A stretch of DNA of 6,463 nucleotides from an uncultured Prevotella sp. (GCA_900765465.1 CAAFRM010000136.1:1-6463), one strand, 5' to 3'. Shown: positions 1-6,154, counted from the stretch's first letter. Program-made: numbers and translations. Notes: a model not told the origin generated them from the letters alone.

Positions 1-1
1 A

Positions 2-868
2 ACTGATACTCCTACTTCAGGCACAATTGAATTTGTGGCTGACGAGAGTTTGAGTCCTATCATTGACGAAGAAAGAAGTCAGTTTGAGTTCGAGTTCCCT
101 AAAGCCAAGCTCAAACCAAAATACACAGATGAAGTCACAGGACTTCAGATGATTAAGGATTTCAAGACAGCACTTCTCTTCACTACCAGAAACCTGAAAG
201 ATAGTGAGATTGCATACTTGAAGTCGAAGAGCAATATAATTCCTGTCGTTTTCCCTATCGGCTACGATGGATTGGCGTTCATCACTAACAAGAACAACAC
301 AGATACTTGTATCACGGTGAACGACATCAAGCGTATCCTGACAGGTAAAGCTACCAAATGGAGTGATATTGTTCCTGGATCCAAGAGAGGTGACATCGAG
401 GTTATCTTCGACAATACCCGTTCGGCTACCACCAACTTCGTTGTAGACTCCGTTCTGCACGGCGAAAAGATGGGTGCAAAGATCATGGCTGCCAAGACAA
501 GCAAGCAGGTGATTGACTTTGTAGACCAGAATCCAGGCTCTATTGGTGTTATCGGATCAAATTGGTTGAACGACCGAAGAGATTCCACAAACACAACCTT
601 TAAGAAGAATATTCATGTGATGCGAGTATCTGTCAAGGATAAGGCTACACCTTCTAACAGTTGGCAGCCATATCAAGCATACTTGCTGGATGGAAGATAT
701 CCATTCGTAAGAACTATATACGCTATCGTGGTAGATCCTCACAAGGCTTTGCCTTGGAGTTTTGCCAACTACATCTCCAACCCTAAAGGTCAGCTCATCC
801 TTTTCAAAACAGGATTGCTCCCATATCGTGGAGACATCACAATCAGAACAGTAAATGTGAAACGCTAA
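2..868 (+). CDS. PstS-like phosphate-family ABC substrate-binding protein, 5' end missing
   Basis: The reading frame is open from the first bases of the window to TAA at 866-868, giving 288 visible residues. The N-terminus, presumably a lipoprotein signal, lies to the left. The GTG at 35 is in frame but falls inside conserved sequence, so it is not a likely start. The protein resembles the PstS/PBP-like family of bilobed periplasmic proteins. Visible hallmarks are an ADESL opening strand, VNDIKRILTGKATKWSDI (the Ile-x-x-Ile-hydrophobic-x-Gly-x-x-x-x-Trp-x-Asp segment of PstS), a DNTRSATTNF loop where classical PstS has an anion-binding GSGT-type loop, NPGSIGVIG, YPFVRTIY, and a C-terminal segment with NPKGQ and KTGLLPY. 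No pstC/A/B genes follow; a secreted TPR gene follows instead. In Bacteroidota such PstS homologues commonly sit behind ExbB/ExbD/TonB genes, so a role in that envelope complex or in ligand sensing is as plausible as phosphate import. The fold assignment is firm; the ligand is not known. Confidence 0.85.
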   Translation, partial: TDTPTSGTIEFVADESLSPIIDEERSQFEFEFPKAKLKPKYTDEVTGLQMIKDFKTALLFTTRNLKDSEIAYLKSKSNIIPVVFPIGYDGLAFITNKNNTDTCITVNDIKRILTGKATKWSDIVPGSKRGDIEVIFDNTRSATTNFVVDSVLHGEKMGAKIMAAKTSKQVIDFVDQNPGSIGVIGSNWLNDRRDSTNTTFKKNIHVMRVSVKDKATPSNSWQPYQAYLLDGRYPFVRTIYAIVVDPHKALPWSFANYISNPKGQLILFKTGLLPYRGDITIRTVNVKR

Positions 869-927
869 GAGGTGGAAACGCCAAAGAGCTGATACACTGA
901 AAGTTGAAACGTAATTAAAGTAGAATT

Positions 928-2346
928 ATGAAAGCAGTTAAATATTTAGTAGCAGGTTTGCTCGTCATGGGTTTGGCAGCTCCTGCAATGGCTCAGGACG
1001 TTAACTACAAGGACGCTCTTAAGCCAATAGAGACAACTTTGAAGGCTGGCAATGTAGATGCCAAGGCATTTGCCAAGACCCTCAAGGAGTACCAGAAGGA
1101 GTATAAGAAGGATCCTAAGGCACTCGTTGCATTGGGTAATGCCCTTGTTATCAACAAAGACTACACCAATGCTTTGGCTGTAGCAGATGCTGTCATCGCT
1201 AAGTTCAAGAATTATGGTGATGCCTACATCCTGAAGGGTGACATCTACGCTATGCAGGACAATGGTGGTGAGGCAGCTACATGGTATGGTCAGTGTATGA
1301 CTATGGACCCTAAGAATCCTCAGGGTTACATCAGCTACGCTAACGTATACCGCAAGATTGACCCACAGGCTTCTGCAGAGGCACTGAACAAGTTGAGAGA
1401 GGTAGATCCTAACTACCCTATCGAGGCTGAGACTGGTCACAACTACTACTCTATCGGTAACTACGAGAAGGCCTACGAGAACTTCACAAAGGCCAATCTC
1501 AATACCATGGAAGAGTACATCTACTACGAGTATTGCTTCACAGCATACGTATTGGACAAGAAGGAAGATGCTCTCAAGTTGTGCAAGCAGGGTATTCAGA
1601 AGTATCCTAAGGATACAGCATTCCAGATTCTGGCTATGCGTGCTGCAGTAGATACTCAGCAGTTTGAGGACGCTCTCAACTATGCCAACGCTGTGATGAA
1701 CAACGCTGACATCAAGAAGAACTCTAGTATCTATGCATACTATGGTTTGGCTCTGGCTGGCAACAAGCAGTATGAACAGGCTTTAGCACAGTATAACAAG
1801 GCATTGGAGATTAACAAGGAAGACTTCAAGCCATACCAGTATATCTCTGAAACCTACAAGCAGATGGGCGAAGAGGATAAGGCTATTGAGTACGCTCAGC
1901 TTTACATGGACAAGAACCCTAATGTTGCTCCATCAGACTACGTGAAGATGGCAGAGATTTACAATGCCAAGGCACAGAAGGGTGGTGACGCTAAGGCAGC
2001 TAACGTAGACAAGGCTATCGCTGTATATAACTCATTCGCAGCTAAGTATCCACAGTTGAAGGCATACGCTGATTTGCAGGCTGCAAACATCGCATTCCAG
2101 AACGAGTTGGACGACAAGGCTCTTGAGAACTACCAGAAGGTTATCACCGAGGTAGAGAACAAGCAGTATGACGAGGATGAGAAGGGCTATCTGATGCAGG
2201 CATACAAGAACGCCGGTTACATCTACTGGAGTTCTAAGAACGACTTGGAGACAGCTAAGCCATACTTCGAGAAGTTGATTCGTCTCGATCCTAACAATGC
2301 TCTTGCCAAGAAGGCTTTGGGCTTGGAGGAAGAGACAGCTAAGTAA
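928..2346 (+). CDS. Secreted tetratricopeptide repeat (TPR) protein
   Basis: Complete 472-residue protein. Residues 1-22 form a signal peptide (Lys2/Lys5, a hydrophobic core, and an AMA|Q signal peptidase I site), so the mature protein is periplasmic and no lipobox is seen. The rest is helical TPR sequence: clear units at about 63-96, 97-130, 165-198, 267-300, 301-334 and 425-458, with degenerate ones between. They show the small/aromatic TPR pattern, such as YYGLALAGNKQYEQALAQY and an LDPNN turn near 454-458. TPR arrays bind other proteins and have no catalytic residues, so this is probably a scaffold or adaptor. The gene starts 59 bp after the PstS-like gene, on the same strand, with no terminator between; the two are probably co-transcribed. 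The ATG at 928 is chosen because the signal peptide begins there; there is no Shine-Dalgarno, as is usual in Bacteroidota. Repeated use of AAG, GCT and CAG codons suggests high expression. The partner is unknown. Confidence 0.9.
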   Translation: MKAVKYLVAGLLVMGLAAPAMAQDVNYKDALKPIETTLKAGNVDAKAFAKTLKEYQKEYKKDPKALVALGNALVINKDYTNALAVADAVIAKFKNYGDAYILKGDIYAMQDNGGEAATWYGQCMTMDPKNPQGYISYANVYRKIDPQASAEALNKLREVDPNYPIEAETGHNYYSIGNYEKAYENFTKANLNTMEEYIYYEYCFTAYVLDKKEDALKLCKQGIQKYPKDTAFQILAMRAAVDTQQFEDALNYANAVMNNADIKKNSSIYAYYGLALAGNKQYEQALAQYNKALEINKEDFKPYQYISETYKQMGEEDKAIEYAQLYMDKNPNVAPSDYVKMAEIYNAKAQKGGDAKAANVDKAIAVYNSFAAKYPQLKAYADLQAANIAFQNELDDKALENYQKVITEVENKQYDEDEKGYLMQAYKNAGYIYWSSKNDLETAKPYFEKLIRLDPNNALAKKALGLEEETAK

Positions 2347-2350
2347 TGAG

Positions 2351-2370
2351 GTTGCTTTTTCGAAAGCGAC
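2351..2370 (+). other. UUCG-loop hairpin just after the TPR stop codon
   Basis: An 8-bp stem (GTTGCTTT at 2351-2358 with AAAGCGAC at 2363-2370, including one G-U pair) closes a TTCG tetraloop only 4 nt after the TAA. No T-tract follows, so it is not a terminator itself. It could stabilise the mRNA 3' end or remain from processing; function is inferred. Confidence 0.5.
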
Positions 2371-2406
2371 ATCAATATAATGAAATCAAGTAATAAGCAA
2401 ATTTGG

Positions 2407-2438
2407 GCGGTGAAGATTCATTTCTTCACCGCTTTTTT
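2407..2438 (+). terminator. Intrinsic terminator of the PstS-like/TPR operon
   Basis: GCGGTGAAG (2407-2415) pairs perfectly with CTTCACCGC (2424-2432) around an 8-nt loop, and six T residues follow at 2433-2438. This is a textbook rho-independent terminator 60 nt downstream of the TPR stop. Confidence 0.93.
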
Positions 2439-2441
2439 ATG

Positions 2442-2538
2442 GTCATAACTTGTCTATTTTTTGCAAGCTTAAACAAGCCCAAATTTTGCAGGCACAAACA
2501 TACCTAGTTTTCTATAGGCTTAAACATGCCTATATTTT
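2442..2538. repeat. Four degenerate ~25-bp tandem repeats
   Basis: Units begin near 2442, 2467, 2492 and 2518 (spacing 25, 25 and 26 bp) and share a pattern close to GCTTAAACATGCCTAAATTTT. Units 2 and 4 match at 18 of 21 positions over 2467-2487 and 2518-2538; units 1 and 3 are more diverged. The fourth unit contains a TAGGC/GCCTA inverted repeat (2515-2519 and 2528-2532). The array lies between two terminators and appears non-coding. It could be protein-binding DNA, a dispersed intergenic repeat or slippage-derived sequence; I cannot tell which. Confidence 0.6.
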
Positions 2539-2602
2539 CCCTTAAGGGAAAATATTTGTTCCCTTAAGTGAAACTGTATGTTCCCTTAAGGAAACATATT
2601 CC
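2537..2602. repeat. Three 22-bp tandem repeats centred on TTCCCTTAAG
   Basis: TTCCCTTAAG occurs exactly at 2537, 2559 and 2581, giving a strict 22-bp period. Each copy is the centre of a dyad. The first is a perfect 24-bp palindrome (2532-2555), the third a 22-bp palindrome with one mismatched pair (2577-2598), and the second a partial palindrome. The period is about two helical turns, which would put all copies on one face of the DNA. Perfect palindromes with no loop are poor terminators, so DNA binding or a repeat family is more likely. Confidence 0.75.
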
Positions 2603-2614
2603 TACTGTTTTCCA

Positions 2615-2652
2615 CAAAAAATAAAGAGCGACTCCTTGGAAGGAACCGCTCT
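2615..2652 (-). terminator. Intrinsic terminator of the ferredoxin gene
   Basis: Read on the minus strand, AGAGCG (2652-2647) pairs with CGCTCT (2630-2625), with an inner stem of TCCTT and AAGGA separated from it by a 2x2 internal loop. The minus-strand run TTTATTTTTT (2624-2615) follows. It begins 37 nt after the ferredoxin stop, which fits its use as that gene's terminator. Confidence 0.85.
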
Positions 2653-2689
2653 CAATGTTTTATGTAACTAAAAGTATCTATCCTTATAA

Positions 2690-2857
2690 TTAAGGAAGAC
2701 TGATTGCCTCGTTAGGGCAAACATCTGCGCAAGTACCACACTCTGTGCAGAGATCTGCGTTGATAGAATACTTCTCGCCCTCAGAAATAGCGCCTGATGG
2801 GCACTCATCGATACATGTACCGCATGCGATACAATCGTCACCAATTACGTATGCCAT
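2690..2857 (-). CDS. Small 2[4Fe-4S] bacterial-type ferredoxin
   Basis: This 55-residue protein begins MAYVIGDDCIACGTC and ends ISLP with TAA. It has two classical cluster motifs: C9-x2-C12-x2-C15-x3-C19-Pro, and C37-x2-C40-x2-C43-x3-C47-Pro. The first three cysteines of each motif plus the last of the other bind two [4Fe-4S] clusters, so this is a clostridial-type cytoplasmic electron carrier. The length is normal for the family and no domain is missing. In anaerobic Bacteroidota such ferredoxins serve oxidoreductases such as pyruvate:ferredoxin oxidoreductase, although none is encoded here. The gene is monocistronic, with its own terminator downstream and a TAnnTTTG box about 57 bp upstream, and points away from the porT-like gene. 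The ATG at 2857 is chosen because the protein then has the standard short N-terminus before the first cluster motif. Confidence 0.95.
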   Translation of the reverse strand: MAYVIGDDCIACGTCIDECPSGAISEGEKYSINADLCTECGTCADVCPNEAISLP

Positions 2858-2913
2858 AATTCTTAATGTTTTTATAATGTTAATAATATTGTTTCTACCT
2901 ACTTTTGATGGTG

Positions 2914-2921
2914 CAAAGATA
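2914..2921 (-). promoter_or_regulatory. -7 box of the ferredoxin promoter
   Basis: The minus strand reads TATCTTTG here, an exact match to the Bacteroidota -7 consensus TAnnTTTG, followed by C. It would give a leader of roughly 50 nt before the ATG at 2857. No convincing TTTG -33 element is seen at the usual 19-21 bp spacing, which hints at activator dependence or a weak -33. Confidence 0.6.
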
Positions 2922-2936
2922 ATAATTATTTTTGGA

Positions 2937-2954
2937 ATACCTACATTTAGGTAT
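2937..2954. promoter_or_regulatory. Inverted repeat at the -33 region of the ferredoxin promoter
   Basis: ATACCTA (2937-2943) and TAGGTAT (2948-2954) are perfect 7-bp arms around CATT. The element begins 16 bp upstream of the -7 box and covers the place where a -33 element would lie, so it could be an operator. On the plus strand it is followed by GC and eight T residues (2957-2964), so a weak intrinsic terminator protecting the porT-like gene from upstream transcription is an alternative. The stem has only two G-C pairs, which favours the operator reading slightly. Confidence 0.4.
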
Positions 2955-3039
2955 GCTTTTTTTTAGTTTTTTGCTCAATTTATACATTATCGAAATAAAA
3001 TACTAAACAATAAGATGCAAATACTCACGTTTATATTAT

Positions 3040-3786
3040 ATGAATAAGAAACTTATAGCAATATGGATAGGCATCATCATCGCCATACAGGCGATGGCTC
3101 AGGAAAGGACGGTGGAGAATCGCCCTTATACCGACCTGCGTCCATTCCACTTCGGAGTGGTGGTGGGTACCCACTTCCAGGATATTGAATTTCAGAATAT
3201 AGGTCCAATTACCTATACCGATAACGACGGGGTAGAGCAGCATTCTACGGTCACTGTAGACCAGGATAAGTACGACCTGGGCTTCACTGTTGGCGTATTG
3301 GGAGAATTCCGCCTCAACAAGAGTTTCCAGTTCCGTGTAGCCCCAGCCATGTACTTCGGAACCCGCCATCTCACCTTCCATAATCTCACAGAGAAAGATG
3401 GACAGGAGAAGCCTACAGAACAGCGACAGGAGATGAAGACTGCTTATATAGCCAGTGCCTTCGACCTCATCTTTGCCGCAGAACGCTTCAACAACCATCG
3501 TCCTTATATGATGGCAGGTATCACCCCGATGATGAATCTGAGCGGAAATACATCCGGTTTCATCAAACTGAAAAAATCAGAAGTATTCCTGGAATTGGGA
3601 TTGGGATGCGATTTCTATCTGCCTTACTTCAAACTACGCCCTGAGCTCAAGTTTATGTATGGCATCACAGATACCTTCGACAGTAATCAGGTAAAAAACG
3701 TCCGAGACGACAGCAAGAAGCCTTATGCCCTTGCCGCCAAAGCGGCACACAGCAAGATCATCGCCCTGACTTTCTATTTCGAATAA
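3040..3786 (+). CDS. porT: PorT/SprT-like outer-membrane beta-barrel protein (type IX secretion)
   Basis: The 248-residue protein has a signal peptide (residues 1-20, AMA|Q cleavage) followed by alternating beta-strand sequence typical of a small outer-membrane barrel, ending in an aromatic strand with C-terminal FYFE. Family hallmarks are RPFHFGVVVG (34-43), the NNHRPYMMAG strand (151-160), ELGLGCDFYLPYFKLRPELK (185-204) and a final SKIIALTFYFE strand. This pattern and length match PorT of Porphyromonas gingivalis and SprT of Flavobacterium, which are needed for type IX protein secretion across the outer membrane. The identification rests on remembered family motifs, so a more general PorT-family porin-like protein remains possible. 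The ATG at 3040 starts the signal peptide. No clear promoter is seen; a 10-codon frame (3015-3047) overlaps the start but looks accidental. The gene stands alone and converges with the GH43 gene on a shared terminator. Confidence 0.8.
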   Translation: MNKKLIAIWIGIIIAIQAMAQERTVENRPYTDLRPFHFGVVVGTHFQDIEFQNIGPITYTDNDGVEQHSTVTVDQDKYDLGFTVGVLGEFRLNKSFQFRVAPAMYFGTRHLTFHNLTEKDGQEKPTEQRQEMKTAYIASAFDLIFAAERFNNHRPYMMAGITPMMNLSGNTSGFIKLKKSEVFLELGLGCDFYLPYFKLRPELKFMYGITDTFDSNQVKNVRDDSKKPYALAAKAAHSKIIALTFYFE

Positions 3787-3814
3787 GCTAACGGGGTTAA
3801 AAGAAAAAGATAAA

Positions 3815-3840
3815 GATAAAACAAGAAGATAAAACAAGAA
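3815..3840. repeat. Two exact 13-bp direct repeats
   Basis: GATAAAACAAGAA occurs at 3815-3827 and again at 3828-3840, directly before the shared terminator. Read on the minus strand it supplies a T-rich tail beyond the hairpin. It is probably slippage-derived low-complexity sequence. Confidence 0.7.
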
Positions 3841-3876
3841 GAGCTTGATTCCAGCACAAGGGAACCAAGCTCTTTT
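3839..3876. terminator. Bidirectional terminator between porT-like and GH43 genes
   Basis: AAGAGCTTG (3839-3847) pairs with CAAGCTCTT (3866-3874). Inside it TTCC (3849-3852) pairs with GGAA (3861-3864) across one mismatch, with an 8-nt loop. On the plus strand the T-run is short (TTTT at 3873-3876); on the minus strand the tail is a looser T-rich stretch (CTTGTTTTATC). It lies about 50 nt after the porT-like stop and 26 nt after the GH43 stop, so it likely serves both convergent genes. Confidence 0.8.
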
Positions 3877-3901
3877 CATATATAACATCACGAGAATGTG
3901 C

Positions 3902-6007
3902 CTATTCCACAACCTCCCAAGAGAAGACACAGCCATTCTTCATTCCAGCATCAGCACCCAGGAAATCTGCAGAATATGGACTTCCATCCTTAGGATGCTT
4001 GCCCACATATCGCTGAGTCTTCAAGGAAAGCAGCATACAATGGTTATAAAGCATATCCTGCCATACAAACTCCTCTGCCTTGCTAGCATCCGATGTGAGT
4101 CGTACATCACCCGACAGACCGGCTCCTGCTATATAGACATATCGTCCGTCAGCAGCCTTCAATGCCACCTTGCCTTGACCTCTGTCTTCCACAACAAACT
4201 TCACCTGATTACTCAAATCCTTTCTGTTCCAGGAATTGTGCAACAATCCGTGTCCTGTAGCATTCATCAGATTGCCATCAGCGAGGTTGAAGAATCTCAC
4301 GGTCTTTCCGATAGGCAGATTGGCGGTTCTGTCTGCCATAGGCTCCTCCACCTTGAAATCATCAAAATCAGCAACACCACCATTCACATTTTTCTTGTTA
4401 AAGGCATAAAGTGCCACACGAACACCCTGGAAGGTCTTCAACTGATAAGGCGAAATCATCTGCTCGCCGATATTCTCCCAGTTCTTGCCATCCAGAGAAT
4501 AAGAATATTGCAACTGGCTCTTGTCGTAGTCACCCCAAAGGCGTAACCACACCAATTTATTCTTACCCAACGATTTTATAACCTCCTTATTGGTATTCTG
4601 GTCGTAGCATCTCAGGCTCAATCCTTTCTCGTCCTTCACTACACCCAGCGAAGCATACGGCATATTGATGGCACCCAGACCAGCCTCATCGCCCACTTTC
4701 AGTCGGGAAGCATCCAGTTTTACGGATGTATAAGATACTGGTCCGATGGCACGCTGCGTCAATGTATTCTTTGCCCAGAGCAGTTGCTTGGCAGGCATCG
4801 AATGCAAACGGAGCCATCCCTTTCGCTCCTTATTCAGCGACCACATCTTGTCGTTCGGATTATGATTCCATTGCCAAACCGGTTTGAAGGTCTTGCCAGA
4901 GAAATCATCACATCTTTCGTATGGTGCCTGAGGTGTCTTCACCACATGGTTAGGCTTAAACCAGGTGCGAGGTGAACGGCCCAGGTTCTTCTCCAAGCCG
5001 AAGTAAGGCCAGCCATCCACCCAAGTAACAGGTGATAGGCACACCGTTCTACCCACGGCATTGAAGTCCTGCATTGAAACGCCCCACCATTTGCCGTCAG
5101 GAGCCTGCACGATGCCGCCCTGATGAATGGTAGCACAACCCAAGTTCACGCCATTAGGCTTGTTGTTCTGGAAATTGAAACCATCTTCCGGCAAAGGCCG
5201 ACCGATTCCCATGTTACCTACACTCCATCCTGCAGCATAACCATAGGATTCGCGCTCGCTAATTACGCAGGTTTCGTAAGGTCCCCAGATGCTCTTGCTT
5301 CGGGCACACTGCATGCGGCCCATCGGCGAATAATCGGCAGAGAGGATGTAGTACATGCCGTTGATTTTATACACATGATGTCCCTCACCCATCGCATTGC
5401 CTTCAGGAATCACCACCTTGCTGCTGCCCTCTACCGGACCGCTCAAATCGGGCTTCAACTCCGTAACGGTCACGTTTCCATACTTGTGCACGGCATAAAT
5501 CTTACCATCCTCATCGAAGAGCACAGAGAGGTCGTAGATATCGCCATTAACTTTATGATGCGTCCAAGGTCCCTTGGCACTATCAGAAATATACACCTGC
5601 AAGCCATGTCCGTTGATATTAGAGAAGATATAGAACTTTCCGTTGTGATAGCGGATGGCAGGTGCCCAGATACCCTGTCCGTAAGCCTCCTTACCGTTTC
5701 TGAGATTGAAGTCATCTGAATCATCCAAACGGTCGAAGCAGTAGGAAGAGAACTCCCAGTTCACCAGATCCTTGGAATGCAGCACCACCAGGCCCGGCAC
5801 ACTGTGCATCGTGGTACCCGCCAGATAGTAATCCTCCCCCACTCTGATGATATCCGGGTCAGAGAATTCGTCGTAAAACAAGGGGTTGGTAAAGGTACCA
5901 TTCCCGTTATCAGCCGACCATGACTTGCCAGCCAAAGTCTGTGCCGAAACACTCAGAGATCCGCTCAGCAGAGCGATGCAGCAGGCTGCAATTAATACTT
6001 TCTTCAT
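3902..6007 (-). CDS. Secreted glycoside hydrolase family 43 protein with C-terminal beta-trefoil-like domain
   Basis: 701 residues from the ATG at 6007. The frame is open further up to 6073, but M1 here starts a normal signal peptide (MKK, hydrophobic core, SVSA|Q cleavage after residue 22) and follows the promoter, so the longer form is rejected. Residues about 38-345 are a GH43 five-bladed propeller. The expected catalytic residues are present: D50 in SDPDIIRVG (base), D159 in IYDLSVLFDEDG (pKa modulator) and E208 in GEGHHVYK (acid). The IWAPAIRYHNGKFYIF strand is also typical. Residues about 365-555 form a concanavalin-like sandwich (DDFSG start, DFDDFKVEE end), as in beta-xylosidase/arabinofuranosidase GH43s. 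Residues about 565-700 resemble a fascin/ricin-like beta-trefoil, possibly carbohydrate-binding. Likely activity is alpha-L-arabinofuranosidase or beta-xylosidase on plant glycans, periplasmic or surface; no lipobox or T9SS C-terminal tail is evident. Exact specificity cannot be read from sequence. Confidence 0.9.
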   Translation of the reverse strand: MKKVLIAACCIALLSGSLSVSAQTLAGKSWSADNGNGTFTNPLFYDEFSDPDIIRVGEDYYLAGTTMHSVPGLVVLHSKDLVNWEFSSYCFDRLDDSDDFNLRNGKEAYGQGIWAPAIRYHNGKFYIFSNINGHGLQVYISDSAKGPWTHHKVNGDIYDLSVLFDEDGKIYAVHKYGNVTVTELKPDLSGPVEGSSKVVIPEGNAMGEGHHVYKINGMYYILSADYSPMGRMQCARSKSIWGPYETCVISERESYGYAAGWSVGNMGIGRPLPEDGFNFQNNKPNGVNLGCATIHQGGIVQAPDGKWWGVSMQDFNAVGRTVCLSPVTWVDGWPYFGLEKNLGRSPRTWFKPNHVVKTPQAPYERCDDFSGKTFKPVWQWNHNPNDKMWSLNKERKGWLRLHSMPAKQLLWAKNTLTQRAIGPVSYTSVKLDASRLKVGDEAGLGAINMPYASLGVVKDEKGLSLRCYDQNTNKEVIKSLGKNKLVWLRLWGDYDKSQLQYSYSLDGKNWENIGEQMISPYQLKTFQGVRVALYAFNKKNVNGGVADFDDFKVEEPMADRTANLPIGKTVRFFNLADGNLMNATGHGLLHNSWNRKDLSNQVKFVVEDRGQGKVALKAADGRYVYIAGAGLSGDVRLTSDASKAEEFVWQDMLYNHCMLLSLKTQRYVGKHPKDGSPYSADFLGADAGMKNGCVFSWEVVE

Positions 6008-6050
6008 TGTAATTCTCAGGTCTAAAATTTTATAGTTAATAATATAGCCG

Positions 6051-6058
6051 CAAAAGTA
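6051..6058 (-). promoter_or_regulatory. -7 box of the GH43 gene promoter
   Basis: The minus strand reads TACTTTTG, an exact TAnnTTTG match, followed by C. The implied leader is about 38 nt to the ATG at 6007. There is no TTTG at the standard distance upstream; the nearest, within GTTTTGTCC, is 26 bp away. This suggests an activator-assisted promoter, common for polysaccharide-utilisation genes. Confidence 0.65.
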
Positions 6059-6068
6059 CCACTTTTTA

Positions 6069-6084
6069 TCCACTTATCGGTGGA
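6069..6084. promoter_or_regulatory. Inner inverted repeat upstream of the GH43 -7 box
   Basis: TCCAC (6069-6073) and GTGGA (6080-6084) flank TTATCG. The element sits 10-26 bp upstream of the -7 box, inside the longer inverted repeat and one base off its centre. It is a candidate operator covering the -33 position. Confidence 0.4.
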
Positions 6085-6154
6085 CAAAACGATACTTTTA
6101 CGGCTTTTTTTGATATTTACCTATATAAAATACGATTATAAGGCTCAAAAACAC

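Larger units (their letters stand above)
6046..6105. promoter_or_regulatory. Long-range inverted repeat around the GH43 promoter
   Basis: AGCCGCAAAAGTA (6046-6058) and TACTTTTACGGCT (6093-6105) are 13-bp arms with a single mismatch, separated by 34 bp. The left arm contains the -7 box of the GH43 gene. The symmetry could mark a two-site operator for a regulator, possibly with DNA looping, or a duplicated promoter-like element facing the other way. The spacing is too long for a good terminator hairpin. Confidence 0.5.

Noticed and set aside
946..1440. Minus-strand open frame of 164 codons within the TPR gene
   Set aside because: It is a shadow of strongly biased codon use in the TPR gene; the plus-strand product has a signal peptide and repeated TPR motifs.
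2442..2602. Possible CRISPR array
   Set aside because: The units are contiguous, with no unique spacers of constant length, the repeats are degenerate and only three or four occur, and no cas gene is present.
2745..2966. Plus-strand open frame of 73 codons across the ferredoxin region
   Set aside because: It is the antisense shadow of the cysteine-motif ferredoxin on the minus strand, with no protein-family features of its own and an end running into AT-rich promoter DNA.
3015..3047. 10-codon open frame (MQILTFILYE) overlapping the porT-like start
   Set aside because: It could be a translationally coupled leader peptide, but it has no amino-acid bias, no attenuator-like hairpins around it and no ribosome-binding signal; in AT-rich DNA this is expected by chance.
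3845..4546. Plus-strand open frame of 233 codons opposite the GH43 gene
   Set aside because: It overlaps a terminator and the end of a clear GH43 protein whose catalytic motifs and domains are intact on the minus strand; the plus-strand translation shows no recognisable pattern.
5123..5719. Plus-strand open frame of 198 codons opposite the GH43 catalytic domain
   Set aside because: It is an antisense shadow of the conserved propeller; its composition is His/Ile-rich as expected from reversed coding sequence, and it has no promoter.
6008..6073. 22-codon N-terminal extension of the GH43 frame
   Set aside because: It would place the signal peptide internally and begin upstream of the TAnnTTTG -7 box, so the mRNA from that promoter would not contain it.
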